From assembly GCA_028554755.1 (NCBI GenBank), contig JAPTOF010000007.1, positions 18,213,001 to 18,277,000 of the forward strand: 64,000 nt of DNA. The letters run 5' to 3'. The DNA comes from Cordia subcordata. Taxonomy: Eukaryota > Streptophyta > Magnoliopsida > Boraginales > Cordiaceae. The stretch's first letter is position 1, and each line of letters opens with the position of its first letter. Shown here one piece after another: positions 48,155 to 60,500 of the stretch. The position numbers and the translations under genes were made by a program. The notes beneath the pieces are model-generated. The model worked only from the letters and a program-made list of their open reading frames with translations, searched no databases and had not been told where the DNA came from.

Positions 48155-48238
48155 AAAAGGTCAATTGTACGTAACTCCAGCGAATTGATTCCTGGATCAC
48201 TCATACTAATGGTAAGAGATATATCACTTGACTACTAA
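48155..48238 (-). mobile_element. SINE-like fragment
   Basis: On the minus strand CTTAGTAGTCAAGTGATATA and GATCCAGGAATCAATTC have the look and spacing of the A and B boxes of a tRNA-derived SINE. Short, with no tail or target duplication seen. Confidence 0.3.
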
Positions 48239-49036
48239 GGTAGTGATTGGTATGTAAGAATGAGTTAGGAATAGAATGACATTCTTAGCTCTCATTTAAA
48301 TCTCATGATTGGTATGAAGTAATGGCTCAAGGAATTCTATTCCCGACGTTGAACATGGGAATAGCCATTCCTCACAAAACCCTTGGAAATGACTAATTCC
48401 CATGTTCGCGGGAATGAAATTTTTCGTCAAAAGACTAAAATAATCTTTCAAAAATTGACATTTAGCATTTATATCAAAATAAAATATAAGAATAGAAAAT
48501 AAAAATAAAAAATAAGTTTAAAAAGAAAATTTTTAAAAATAAAAAGAAAAAAGAAAATAAAAACGAAAATAGAATATAAAAATAAAAACTTAAATTTAAA
48601 AATAAAAAGAAGACATGAAAATAAAAATAAAAATAAAAACAAAAATAAAAATAAAAAAGTTTACTAGATTTTATATACATATATATGTATACACACACAC
48701 ATACACATATTATCATCATTATTATTTTTGCTTAAGATTATTAATATAAATATACAATATATTGGTAGTATTTTAGTAATATTATGTGTAATTAATTTTA
48801 TTACTATAACGTGCATATAATATAATTTACAACGGTAATCTTCACTTTTCAACACTATGCTAGTATACTAATTACGAAATATAAATTTAAAATTAATACA
48901 CCTCTTCTTTGCCATCATTCATAGAGTATACCAAGCATGGTATATTTATTACTAAGTCCATTTTATTCCTAAGTTCATATAATTCCCAAGCTCATTCTGT
49001 TCTTGTCAAATTCATTCCATCATACCAATCGTGACC
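48239..49036. mobile_element. Inverted-repeat DNA element flanked by TAA, 798 bp
   Basis: Left end GGTAGTGATTGGTATG and right end (inward) GGTCACGATTGGTATG form terminal inverted repeats with only a few mismatches. TAA lies on both sides (48236-48238, 49037-49039), the target duplication of PIF/Harbinger elements. Near the ends GGAAT/ATTCC-rich blocks also pair. The middle (48475-48660) is an A-rich (AAATAAAA)n stretch. No transposase, so non-autonomous. Confidence 0.75.
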
Positions 49037-49180
49037 TAAGTCTTTGGTAGGTATTATCGAATATTTATAAATGTTAAATTTTATATTTCACAAGTTTTAT
49101 ACTATATTCACAAATTTTTATAATATGTGCACAGAATACTTATGCTCTATGTTCAAAACTCTTATATTACATATATTGTA

Positions 49181-49840
49181 TGATCTAGCAAAGAATCAGA
49201 TAAAGTGTTGTTAGATCTTCTTATCCAGTGACATAAGGCTTCGACGATGAGAGACCTGCAAGATAAGGCCACACGCTGGTGGGGGTCCAGTATTAACCCT
49301 TCTAATGATCAAGTTAGTAAGTATTTACTAAAAGTATATATTAAACAGAGAGAGAGAGGAAAGAGCTTCTCTCTTTTTAGCCTCCTTTGTAGATGGAATG
49401 GCTTATCCTTCTTTGTCGTGCTCTGGAGCTATTTATAGGACATTCTTTGGGATATGTGAACTTAAGAAATATCTTTACAGTTGGCATGGAGAGAGAGTTC
49501 ATTGGGTCTCGGGCGTCGAGAAGACACCTCATGGTCGGAAGCCACCTCATTGTTGGGTAGATACCTCATGGTCAGGTATACACCCCATGGGTTAGGAAGT
49601 GATGTCCTCCAATGATTGGGATACGACATTGCCCTGTAATTGGGATATGACATCCTCTTGTGATTAAGAGGCGACGTCCTCCTGATCAAGATGATGCTTC
49701 TTTATCAAGATGATGCCTGGGAGATCAGGATGACATCTGTGGCCAGGCCGACTTCAGGGGTGACTTCATGGGCGACCATATTTAAGTAATTCTGGTTGAG
49801 CCGAATTAGGTCGGGGTAGGGCATAGCCCAATCCTTATCA
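49181..49840. mobile_element. Solo LTR, 660 bp
   Basis: Starts TGATCTAGCAAAGAATC and ends CCAATCCTTATCA. The ends TGAT..ATCA are inverted. The 5-bp target duplication TTGTA is perfect (49176-49180, 49841-49845). TATTTATAGG near 49429 may be its TATA box on the plus strand. No matching LTR or internal region occurs in the window, so it is a solo LTR left by recombination. The family (possibly Ty3/gypsy) is not certain. Confidence 0.8.
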
Positions 49841-49845
49841 TTGTA

Positions 49846-51745
49846 CGTTCACAAAAGTTTGATGGAGGGAATAAATGAATTTGATTATCCAAAATATCAA
49901 ACACTTAATCGGCATTATTTTTCCTTCAATGAATCAATGACTTTGGAACCATACTATTCCCTATATACCTTCGTATCATCATTCTTAACTTTTAAAATAT
50001 TTCTCAACAATTTTCTCTACAACTACAACATCATTTAAAACTTTATTTTTTAAGCTAGCTTCCATGGTTGTCTACTTAGTTTCCCCATTCTATTTCCACT
50101 ATTGTTTCTAGACAACAACACAACAATAGCAAAAACATACGTGTGCGTGTGTATATATATACACACAAATTTAGATGATTATATTGGTGGAGAGAAAGGA
50201 GAAAGAGAAAGAGAGAGGAAAGATGGTGAGGGAGAGAAGAAAGAGCGAGATGAGAGAGAGCTTCAGATTTTTTTTTTTTAAGTAGCACATGTTATTTATG
50301 TCAATATAATAGGTCCTTTTCAAGTGTATTCGAAGTAAGACTCTAACATCTATATCCTCTCCCTGTGCGTAAGATTCAAGAAGCCATTTTCATTTGGCGG
50401 TATCTTATATAAAGATTACAACTTCATTTAGAAGCTCTTTTTCAAAAATGAAAACTAGAAAGATCTCTAGAGAACAAAACCACTTTTACACCCAAAAACT
50501 CCCATGTCTTGGGGTATTGCTTGAGCTAAGTCAAGCTTGTTCAAGATCAAGTGTTTTAGAAGTGATGGGTGTCGAATTCACCAAAAAGAAAATTCCTACT
50601 CTATCTCACTATTTGTGATAGTAGTGAGAAGGATTGAACCACAAGGATTAATTTAAAATATATTTTTATGCCAAGACAGAAGAATAACTGAAATACAAGA
50701 AAGAGGGGGGTTGTCAATTAAAATTAAATAGACAATAAATGAAAAAAAAACTAAAGAACTAATAACAGACTAGAAATAAAGCAAGATAATAAAGAAAAAG
50801 AGTTAAATGATAAACTACCTAGCTTAGGGTGTATTCTCTGTTTAGGCATACAAATCCGATCCTAGATGCAAAGATGACTTTCGCCTATTTTGATAAATTA
50901 GTAATGGTTATTAGCTCGGCCTAATAACCTTATCTTTCATTATAGTGTTTATAAGGGTTCAAACTCCCTATGATTTTCTCTCACTATCGTCTTACTTATT
51001 AGACAGTCTAACCCCCAGAGATGCTTGTAGGGTCTATCTAAAGGCAGCACAGGGCTCTAGAAAGACCTGATTCTAAAGTTGATTCTCTTGTGGCAATTTT
51101 TCAATTAGATTATGTGTTTACACAGGAGATCTGATTACCACTATTCTTAGATTAATTAAATTAATCTATTTGGCTATCTATCATCATGCAACTGAATAAT
51201 CGGGCCCTAATTAAACAATCACAAGACAATATTAATTCTTATAACAATAAACACAAAATACCAAAACAAAGTGAAAGGAGAATATCAGTTAGATCTCACA
51301 GATTATGTAGAACCATAAACTTCGAATTAGCCTCGGTTAGGATAAGAATTTGATAATTAGTCGCCTAGAAGAAAGAAAAATATGTGCTGGAAAAATAATG
51401 AATAAAAGCTTGAATAATTCCTACACAGGTCCCTAGAGGATTTATAGGAAAAAAAATCTAATCTAAGAGTTTCTTTAGATAAGAAAACTCTTTTAGTGCT
51501 AATCTAAAATAAAAAAAATAAAAAACCAAAAACCCAATCCTTGTAAAAAAAAATCCTCAAAAATAGTTTCCTTTCCTTCTAGGACAAATATTTATTTTTA
51601 GTTAATAATTGCTCCTCAATAACCATGCAAAATATCCTCCAATTCTCAATCAAACTTGGTCAATCCAGCGACGACTCTGGTGTGGGCATGTCTAAGGCAG
51701 CTGTGTCTTCTTAATAGCTCCAAACATATCCAAAAGTCTATTCAA
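49846..51745. other. Intergenic, retroelement-like but unassigned
   Basis: No gene recognised. Around 50680-51650 the sequence has the look of the non-coding body of a large retrotransposon (for example CTATCTAAAGGCAGCAC and TTGATTCTCTTGTGGCAA), but no LTR or protein domain supports this. Purine-rich GAGAGA stretches lie at 50190-50265. Confidence 0.4.
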
Positions 51746-53599
51746 TCTATATATATCACTTCTATATTCATTTCCAAACCTATTTATACTAAAGTACACA
51801 AAATAACATCAATTGAGAAGTTTCTAATCTTGAATTTAAGCACAAACAACTATAGATTCATGGTTTATTTTGGACCTATCAAGCGGCCACTATTTTGGTT
51901 ACTTAAGTCGGTACAGAAGTGGCTACAAGAGAGCAGTTTGCTAATGAACTGGATTTCCCTAGTGGATTTCATCGTGCCACTGGTTGGTGCATAATGCTCT
52001 GTATGAGCACGATAAAAATTGAGGTTTGGTTCGATTTTGACTATATTTGAAACTAAGTCAAAATTAGTTGGCTTATATTTGGAAAAAACCAATTAGTCTT
52101 TTATCATGTGAGATATGTTGGTTTGGTTTGGTTCGATTTTCGATTTTTTATTTTTTTTAAATAAAAACTCAAATTTTATAATAATTTTTTAATACAAATA
52201 ACTTGATTTATTAACTATATTACAAATTTAATGTATTATAATTTTACCATTAAAATAAAATACAAATGTAGCTATAGCTTGATGAATGTTTGGAAATATA
52301 ATTTTAAAATTAGGAGTTTAACTCCTAACATAAAATTAGGGATAAATATATACATAAAATTAGGAATGAATAAAATTCGATTCGGTTTGGTTTGGTTTAA
52401 ATTTCTATTTCAAACCAAACTAAGAGCGAGTTTGGCATTCAGTTGAGAAATTCAATTTTGTGAAAATGTCTTTTCAAAACGAACTTTTAGCAAAATGGAC
52501 TTTTGATGAAAACAAAATGTGTTTGGTTATTTTTATGTGAAATAAACTTTTACCAAATGAGATGGCGTTTGGTTTTACATTTAAAAATAACTATTGGTTG
52601 CCACAATTATTGAAATGGACATTTTGAACTAATATTGTTTGCTTTCTATAACATACTATTTTATTCATATTTCTATTTGTTTGAAAAAAATTTTCAAAAA
52701 ATTATAATTGTAATTCAAAATTTTAATAACAAAAGTATAATATATTAGCAAAAATATAACCATAGATCATTCTAATTTGATGAGAAGCTAAGAACGCCAA
52801 ATGAAATAAAATAGGGAAAGGAAAAAGAGGAATAACTATTGGCATAATGGAAAATTAAGGCGGATATTTTTGTCTAAAAAATATATTAAAACACTGTTTG
52901 CATTTAGCCTCAAAACTCATGTTGTGTTTATTTGTAGCTTATTATAAGCAACTTTTCTTATTTCATAACTTATGTAAAAAAGCATGTTTGTTTTGAGCTT
53001 ATAATAAGATGCTTTTTTTTTAAGATGACTTATTTGTAGTGTAAAACTTTAAGTAACTCTTTGGCATCTTATATCTTACTGGGACTCGTTTGAAATTTTC
53101 CCAATTCTTAATGAAACTTTTTCTTCCAACATATTTATATTTGTTAAATTCAAAGGAGCTCAAAGAAGGGTACTACATCAATACCTATCTATTTGCTAAG
53201 TCATCATAAATTTTATTTTTAATGTTACTACATTATTATAAATCTATATATTATGGTGTTTAATTACATTTATGCACCACTTCTTAACTTCATCATTGCA
53301 ATAGAGTTATAAGATATTTAATTATATTTATGCACCATCTATATATTTCTTTTTAATGAGTTTAAAATAATAAAGTCAAAAAAAGTTCATTAATTTAATT
53401 AATTTATGCATCATATCCTAATTAAAAATAAAAATAAGAATAAAAAAACACTAGAATTAATTTATATAGATATTTAGAAATAATAAAAATTACACAAAAC
53501 CTAAAATAATAAAAAATCACATTTATAAATATTTAAAAAACTAAAAAACACATAGAACCTAAATAAGCCCGTGCAAAGCACGGGGTATGAAAATACTAG
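51746..53599 (+). mobile_element. Candidate Helitron, right end clear, left end tentative
   Basis: The 3' end is convincing: CCCGTGC AAA GCACGGG hairpin at 53568-53584, then 11 bases, then CTAG at 53596-53599 followed by T. The start at 51746 is a guess, based on TCTATATATATCAC preceded by A and on TATACTAAAGTACAC soon after. No RepHel protein is encoded, so it would be non-autonomous. The interior includes MITE-like, GGTTTGGTT-rich stretches (about 52100-52430). Confidence 0.45.
53568..53599 (+). mobile_element. Helitron 3' terminus
   Basis: A 7-bp perfect stem (CCCGTGC/GCACGGG) with a 3-base loop lies 11 bases before CTAG, and the next base is T. This is the standard Helitron end (hairpin, CTRR, host T). 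Confidence 0.75.
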
Positions 53600-53666
53600 T
53601 ATATTATCTTTATGTTTTTGTCTTAATACACATATTGCCGATTCTTTTTTCTTAGATGTTCTTTAA

Positions 53667-54080
53667 CCCCTTGTTTGGATGGGGGAATGGAAGAAAGGGA
53701 AAGGATTTTGAGAGATTTTTAAATCCTTTCTTCTATTTGGGGTGGAGGGATATGGAGGGATATAACTTATCCCTCCAAATCCTTTAAAATGAACCCTTCT
53801 AATTTGGGAGGAAAAGGAGGGAAAGGAAAATTATTTTCTTGTAATGACTTTTTTATTCTTTTTCTCATGTTTAAACATAAAATTATATACGGACATAAAA
53901 GTCTATTTTAACATAAAATTTAATCATTTCCTTCCCAATTCAAACAAGAGAAATCCACAATCCTTTATTATCCTTTCCTCCGTAAATTTTTTTCAATTCA
54001 AACAAGAATTAATCATTTTTTTCTTTTTCTTTATAATACTTTCCTTTATTAAACTTCTTCCTCCGAATCCAAACATAGAG
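53667..54080. mobile_element. Tourist-like MITE flanked by TAA, 414 bp
   Basis: Left end CCCCTTGTTTGGATGGGG and right end (inward) CTCTATGTTTGGATTCGG share TGTTTGGAT. TAA is on both sides (53664-53666, 54081-54083). The interior has GGAGGGAT/ATCCCTCC blocks that pair. Non-coding. It ends about 290 bases before the TIC110 TATA box. Confidence 0.7.
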
Positions 54081-54366
54081 TAAGACTCTAACAATTAGAA
54101 GATCCCTATTTGCTCATTCTCTAAATACTTATTTCTTATAATACACTTATCAAATATGATACTTATCAAATTTAAAATAAAATTATTTCAAATAGGTCAT
54201 AAATTGACTTTTAATCAAAATTAACTTTTAAAATATAAAACTATACACAGTTTATTTTCTAAGACGGACTTTTAAATACTAAAAAAAATTTGGTTTGGAA
54301 GACACAAAACTAAAATAGCTCTAAATCAGTTGTATTTGGTTTGAAGTAACCAATTGAATTTTAACC

Positions 54367-54376
54367 TATAAAATAA
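54367..54376 (+). promoter_or_regulatory. TATA box of TIC110
   Basis: TATAAAATAA, about 180 bases before the ATG. It is followed by a pyrimidine-rich stretch (CTCTCTTCTTCAC) typical of plant core promoters. Transcription should begin near 54400, giving a 5' UTR of about 145 bases with no upstream ATG. Within it are AAACCCTA (54445-54452, a telo-box) and a purine-rich run (54478-54536). Confidence 0.6.
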
Positions 54377-54545
54377 TTGTTTTCTCGTTCTCCACCCTCT
54401 ACCCCGCCTATCCTCTCTTCTTCACTGCTACACTACCGCTCAGTAAACCCTACTACTACCTTATCCCATCTCCATAGAAGAGGAGGAGGGAAAAAAACAA
54501 GAAGAAAAAAGAAAAAAAAGAAGAAAAAGAAGAAAAAGCCCTAAC

Positions 54546-57500
54546 ATGAACCCATCAACCATTCTTACTACCAACCCTTCTTCCCCACGTCCCGGTATTG
54601 TCTTCTCCCCCACCCATCTCCGCTTTCTGCCACCCACCAACCACCGTTCCCGTTGCCGATATCGGGTCTCCGTTATTCGCTCCTGTTCCACCTCGTCGGA
54701 CCAACCCTCCACCTCCACCTCCAGCTCCAGCTCCAGCTCCACCTCCACCTCGTCAACGCCTGTGAAGTCCGATGTGTTCGGAGGCAAGAGGGAGCTGTCG
54801 GGGATACAAGCTCTTGTGGATGCTTTGTCGCCGCCGGTTAGGATTGCCAGCTCGGCTCTTATCTTTGCGGGTGCTATTGCAGCTGGGTATGGGCTTGGGT
54901 CACGCTTTGGTGGTGGTTCCCGGAATGCTGCGTTAGGTGGCGCCGTGGCTCTCGGTGCGGCCGGTGCTGGAGCTGCGTACGCGTTGAATTCTTGCGCTCC
55001 TGAGGTTGCGGCCGTGAATTTGCATAATTATGTAGCGGGTTGTGATGACCCTGGGGCCTTGAAGAAGGAAGATATTGAAGCAATTGCAAATAAGTTAGTA
55101 ACTTTTCTGTTTGACGTTTTACTCTTATTCAAATAATTTTATTTGCTTGCTTATGCTGATTTTGATTATGAATCTTATCATATATATATATATTTGATAT
55201 AATTAATTTTTGGTTTGCTAGATCCTATGGACTTAAAATTTATGTATTACACATAGTGTCGAATAAAACTACCATAATTATATAAAGAATGAACTCGGCC
55301 CTGAACCCCTTAGCATAAAAAGGAGAAAGTAGAAGCTCTGCTGGGGTTCACGAGATTAGCATTTTAATCCACTTTTGGTGAATTAGGGGAGGTTTAACGA
55401 TGGTAATGTCGTTAAGTAGTTTAGATTGTCTAATGCCCCAAGGAGAAACAGATTGTTGTTTTTGGGCAAGGGGCATGGGGACCACAACATGGAATCTTAA
55501 TCTGAGAAATACAACATTCTCTTGCATTTCCTTGTGGGTGGCTGAAATCGTCTGTATATCCAGGCCTTTAGGATGATCTCCTGCCTCAGTGTTCAGCTTC
55601 AGCTGCTGTTCTATTCTGCTCTTCGTTGATGCACGCTTGCATGGAAAAATGTCAAAATGTAAAATTTGTTAATGTATAAGATTGTGCGGCAAATGTAGTG
55701 GATGAGTCTATTCCTGCAGCTTGGTTTTGGGGGGTTTCGTGCTGCCGTTTCATGCTTTTCCATGCAGACTTGGACTTATTCAAATGTATATATCTACACA
55801 TATTTATTTGTGTGTGCATGTGCAATAACATGGTAGGGCCTCTTGCCCAGATGGACAATCCTCTCCTCCACTTGTAACATACTATGCAGATCAAGAAATC
55901 TCAAATCTTTGAATTTTTGTAGAATAAATTAAATGTGAAGAAAATCATTTGCTTCTTTCCTCGTTTCCTTTTTTTGTCCCTTCTGTTACTGTTCAATAGT
56001 GAAGAAAGACCACAAGTTATACAGTTAGACTTGCTGTAATGAACTCTTCCAAGCTATTAGGTTTTGGATGCAGTTTGTGTCTATGTATAATTTAGTTTGT
56101 TTATTGACAACATCATTTCTTCAGTCCTTTCATTTCTTTTTCTCTCTCATAAGTTATGAATGCTTGTTTATTTAGATTTTGTCTAAGATATGTTATTCTA
56201 TGGTTAAACATTTTTTTTCTTCCTTTTCTCTTTTCAGGTATGGTGTTAGCAAACAGAATGAAGCATTCAATGCGGAGCTTTCTGACATATACTGTAGGTA
56301 AGTTTAAAAGTGTCAGGATGAAGATAATTTGATATGAACGGATTTAAAAATGTATATGAAAGCAGCATACTAGTTTTCCTTTTTGTAGTCAAGTGTATAC
56401 CTATGTGCTGTGTAATGGAATGGCCTGTTCCCAATAGTGACGGCATCAATTATTGGTGACCATGGAGTACGCAAGATAGATGATTTTGTTTTATTAAACT
56501 TAGCACTTAAGGGGACATTTATCTTGATGATTTTAGCAAGACATTAACCAGCTACTCTGCATAATAGGTGTGGGTATACAATTTTTTTTTCCTTGCATTT
56601 GTTCTGTTTTGTATTTATATACCACATAAGGTTCTAATGTTGTTTTCCTTCTAGGTATGTTTCTGCTGTACTTCCCCCAGGAGGTGAGGATCTTAAAGGT
56701 GATGAAGTTGATAGCATCACCAAATTCAAGTCTGCATTGGGCATTGATGACCCAGATGCAGCAGCTATGCATATGGAGGTAAAAGTTGAACTTTTCTTAT
56801 GCTGAATAAATTGAAAATGCTTGTCTTGTGTTTGAGGAGGCTACTTTTGATATGTTATAAAACACTTTCAATTCATGACTTCTCAGATCGGTCGGCGAAT
56901 TTTCAGGCAAAGGCTTGAAACTGGAGACCGTGATGCTGATATGGAGCAGCGTCGGGTAGGTCATTGTCTTAGTATTACTTATGAAGATATGTTTTCTGCA
57001 AGCCTGGTGAGGGTTCAAATGGGTGAATGGAGCTTGACCATTCTTATCATTTCCAGTGCAGGCATTTCAGAAGCTAATATATGTTTCAACTCTTGTTTTT
57101 GGAGAAGCGTCTTCTTTCCTTTTACCTTGGAAGCGTGTGTTCAAGGTTTCTGATGCCCAGGTATCCAGTTATTATGTGGTTTATATTAGGTTTGTAATCA
57201 AATATTTGTTACGACATTAATTTTCTGTATTTAGACATGTTGGAGTGCGTCCATTAGACGTTTCCTTTAACCTCTCAGAAATGTAGAATGTGGCCTTGGT
57301 CTAACACTTCCTGGACTACCTTTTTACTCAAGAATATTGTGTCATTATTAGGTTGAGGTTGCTGTTCGAGACAGTGCTCAGCGGTTGTTTGGCTTCAAGC
57401 TTACGCCAGTGGGCCGAGGTATCCAACTTTTTAGGCCTGCCAAACTCTGTTTCACATGACATATTTTTGGTCAATTGTGAACCTTTATAAGTATAATATA

Positions 57501-60500
57501 TTGTAACTGTGATGAAGAGGTTTCTTCTAAAAGCCTAATCTGGACAAACTAAAATTGCCTGCTGGTTGCGGTTATTCTTTTACTGTTTTTGTTCCCATTT
57601 TGTGTTTAATTTTACATAGTAGTGTATAAATGATGCAGATCTGCTTAGAATCACTTGGAGTATTTACTTCTAATGTTTTGGCTTCTTTTTTGGGGCTATT
57701 TTTGTTCTTCTTTTATGTTGGTAGTTAAATGTAGTCTGTGTATGTTTTCTGATGGTGTTTGGTTCTTTGATATGTGGAGTTTGGAATCGGAATTGGGAAA
57801 AAGACAGGAATTTGAATTTGATTTTTTTTTCTCCGATTTTAGTTCTTGAGCCCTACTTGCAATCAAATTGACATGTGGAAGCATGTTGATTTGATGATTC
57901 CTCCCCATTATGATCTTGTTCTCACATTTTTGCAGTTAAAAGAATGAACTAGTCTTTTCGTGCTCTAAGTTCTTCAAGATGTGTATTGATCTAGTCCAAT
58001 CGCTAAAGCTGTCAGTAGACCAAGCAGCGAAGAGCAGTGTGCCTGCATGAGGCACATAAAGCTCACATAGACCATTTGGTTTCCTGGTGGCTTTAGTCAT
58101 CTGAACTAGAATGTTATGCATTTAAAGAATAATTTGATGTTCACAGAGCAAAATAAGATTGCTGGAGTGTATTTGGTTGGCCAAATGTGTTTTTTTTCTT
58201 TCTCTTGTAATTTCATTACATCCTATAGAATTGAAAGCAGTATTAATGCTTCACCTTCACATTGACATTAGTTTCGACATTTGCTAGATCTAAATGCCAA
58301 TCAGCTGGTTAGCTTAAGAGAAGCGCAGCTCATGTATCGGCTTTCTGACGAGGTACTGTCTTGACTCCATATGCACACCTCTCTACACCTTAAATCACCT
58401 TATAATATTAATAATCAATTTTTTTACAGCTTGCTGAAGACATGTTTAAGGAGCATACAAGAAAGCTTGTTGAAGAAAACATATCAACAGCTGTTAACAT
58501 CTTGAAGTCGAGGACAAGAGCAGCGTATGGTTCACAAACATTTCTAGATGGAAAAATTTTCTTACTGCCACAAACATATTTAGTCCCCCTTTCTTAAATT
58601 TCAAGTGATTTCCTGTTATTCTCAATATGGGTTAACTATTTGTAACTTATACCTATGAGTCACTCTGTCTGCAGAATAAGAGTTTATTGCTTTGTTTTCT
58701 TTTTATTGTTTGTTCTGATTGGAAAAATAATTGCAGCCATGAAAATATATATTCTCTGCAATGTCATGCTCTCTAATGTTTAATGCTTCTTCAGCAGGGA
58801 AGCATCCCGGCCTATTCAGGAGCTCAATAAAATCCTTGAATTTAATAATCTGCTTATCTCACTGAAGAATCATCCTGATGCTAGTCGTTTTGCTCGTGGT
58901 GTAGGGCCAGTTTCTTTAGTAGGTGAGAATGCTATATTTGCTTCCCTCTGTTGGGGGGCGTGCTCTTCTTATTGTTGCTTTAGCTTATTTCTGATCATTT
59001 GAGATGTTCCTAGCAAAAGTTATTTTTGAAAACCAGCTAAACTTCGTGTTTTTCAGGTGGGGAGTATGACAGTGACAGAAAGATAGATGATCTAAAGCTT
59101 CTCTACAGGGCATATGTTACAGACTGTCTGTCTGGTGGTCGCATGGAGGAGAATAAGGTAGCATATGATATTATCACCCCAGTTCTCTTTTATGTTTCAA
59201 TTGTTATTCGCCCTAAACCCCAACTAGTGTTATTTCCTTTACCTAGGATGTGAACTATATCCATTAATTTGTGGGTGCTTATCCTACATCTGAAACACTA
59301 TTAGACTTAACCAAGTGAATTTAGTGTGTCCTGTGCAAAGTTATTTAACTGCAGTAATATGAGGAACTCTCATTTAGCATATGTGCTAATATGGTTCATT
59401 ATTTTCTACTGACACTTACCCTTGGCTAGTTGTGAACCAATTCCAATGAAGCTTTAGTTTTCTTAAGAACAGTTACCCTGTCTTGGAAAACATGTGAGAT
59501 TGCTAACATTTCTGAAATTAGGGTGGCATTCAGTTTCTAGCTGCTTCAGCCGAGAGTCAATAATTTTCCACAACTTCACTAATTGCTTTGTAAATAATTC
59601 ATCAGTTCTAGTCTAATTTCCAGGGCACAAAACAATATTGCAAAATTACTTGATTAATATGTGAATAATATGCATGTTAAGTTCTTACAGTTACCAGATA
59701 ATGACAGCTTATGTTTTTTCCTCTTTTTCTTTTCTTTTCTTTTTTAGTTTTCATAGTAACAATAGCTTGTTGCTGGGACATGGACTAGCATGAAAGCATA
59801 CAGGTTATTGTCAGAGCCTATTTGTTTTTGAACAAATAAAAGTTCTGTATCACTGAGTCAAATATTGACACAACTTGAGTAATATGTAAATGCAACTCAC
59901 TTAGCAGTTCTTAATGTTTGTTTCTCTTTGCTTCATATGAACAAGGCCTTGTTGTTGAGAGCAATATGTGATATTCTATGTGCACTGCTGCTTCTTTTAA
60001 AGCCTTTAAACTTAGAACAGTACACCTAGTTATTATCGAACAAGACTCAGTTTTATAAAATCGAACAAGACTGAGTTTTATATTCAAATGTTATTTACTT
60101 ATTTATGAATCTTTTTCTTGCTGCCTTCTGATCCAAGCATGGTATTCCTTTGCTTGGCGTTTTAATCTAGATTAAGGTATTTTTGCCTAGATTTTTCTTT
60201 AATATTCCTGTGTCTTAATCTTCATATTTTTTGTTTCTTTGTAGCTTGTGGCACTGAACCAGTTGAGAAATACATTTGGCTTGGGTAAACGTGAGGCGGA
60301 ATCAATTACAGTTGATGTTACCTCAAAAACATATCGTAAGCGGCTTGCTGAATCTGTATCCAGTGGAGACTTAGCAGGAGCTGAGAGTAAAGCAGCATAT
60401 CTTCAAAATCTTTGTGAAGAGTTGCAATTTGATCCAGAGAAGGCGATTGAGATTCATAAAGGTAACACTTATGTTCATGTAAAATATGGCAGCGTATTAC

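Noticed and set aside
48474..48719. Phe/Tyr-rich open frame on the minus strand
   Set aside because: Translation of a simple (AAATAAAA)n stretch inside a MITE-like element.
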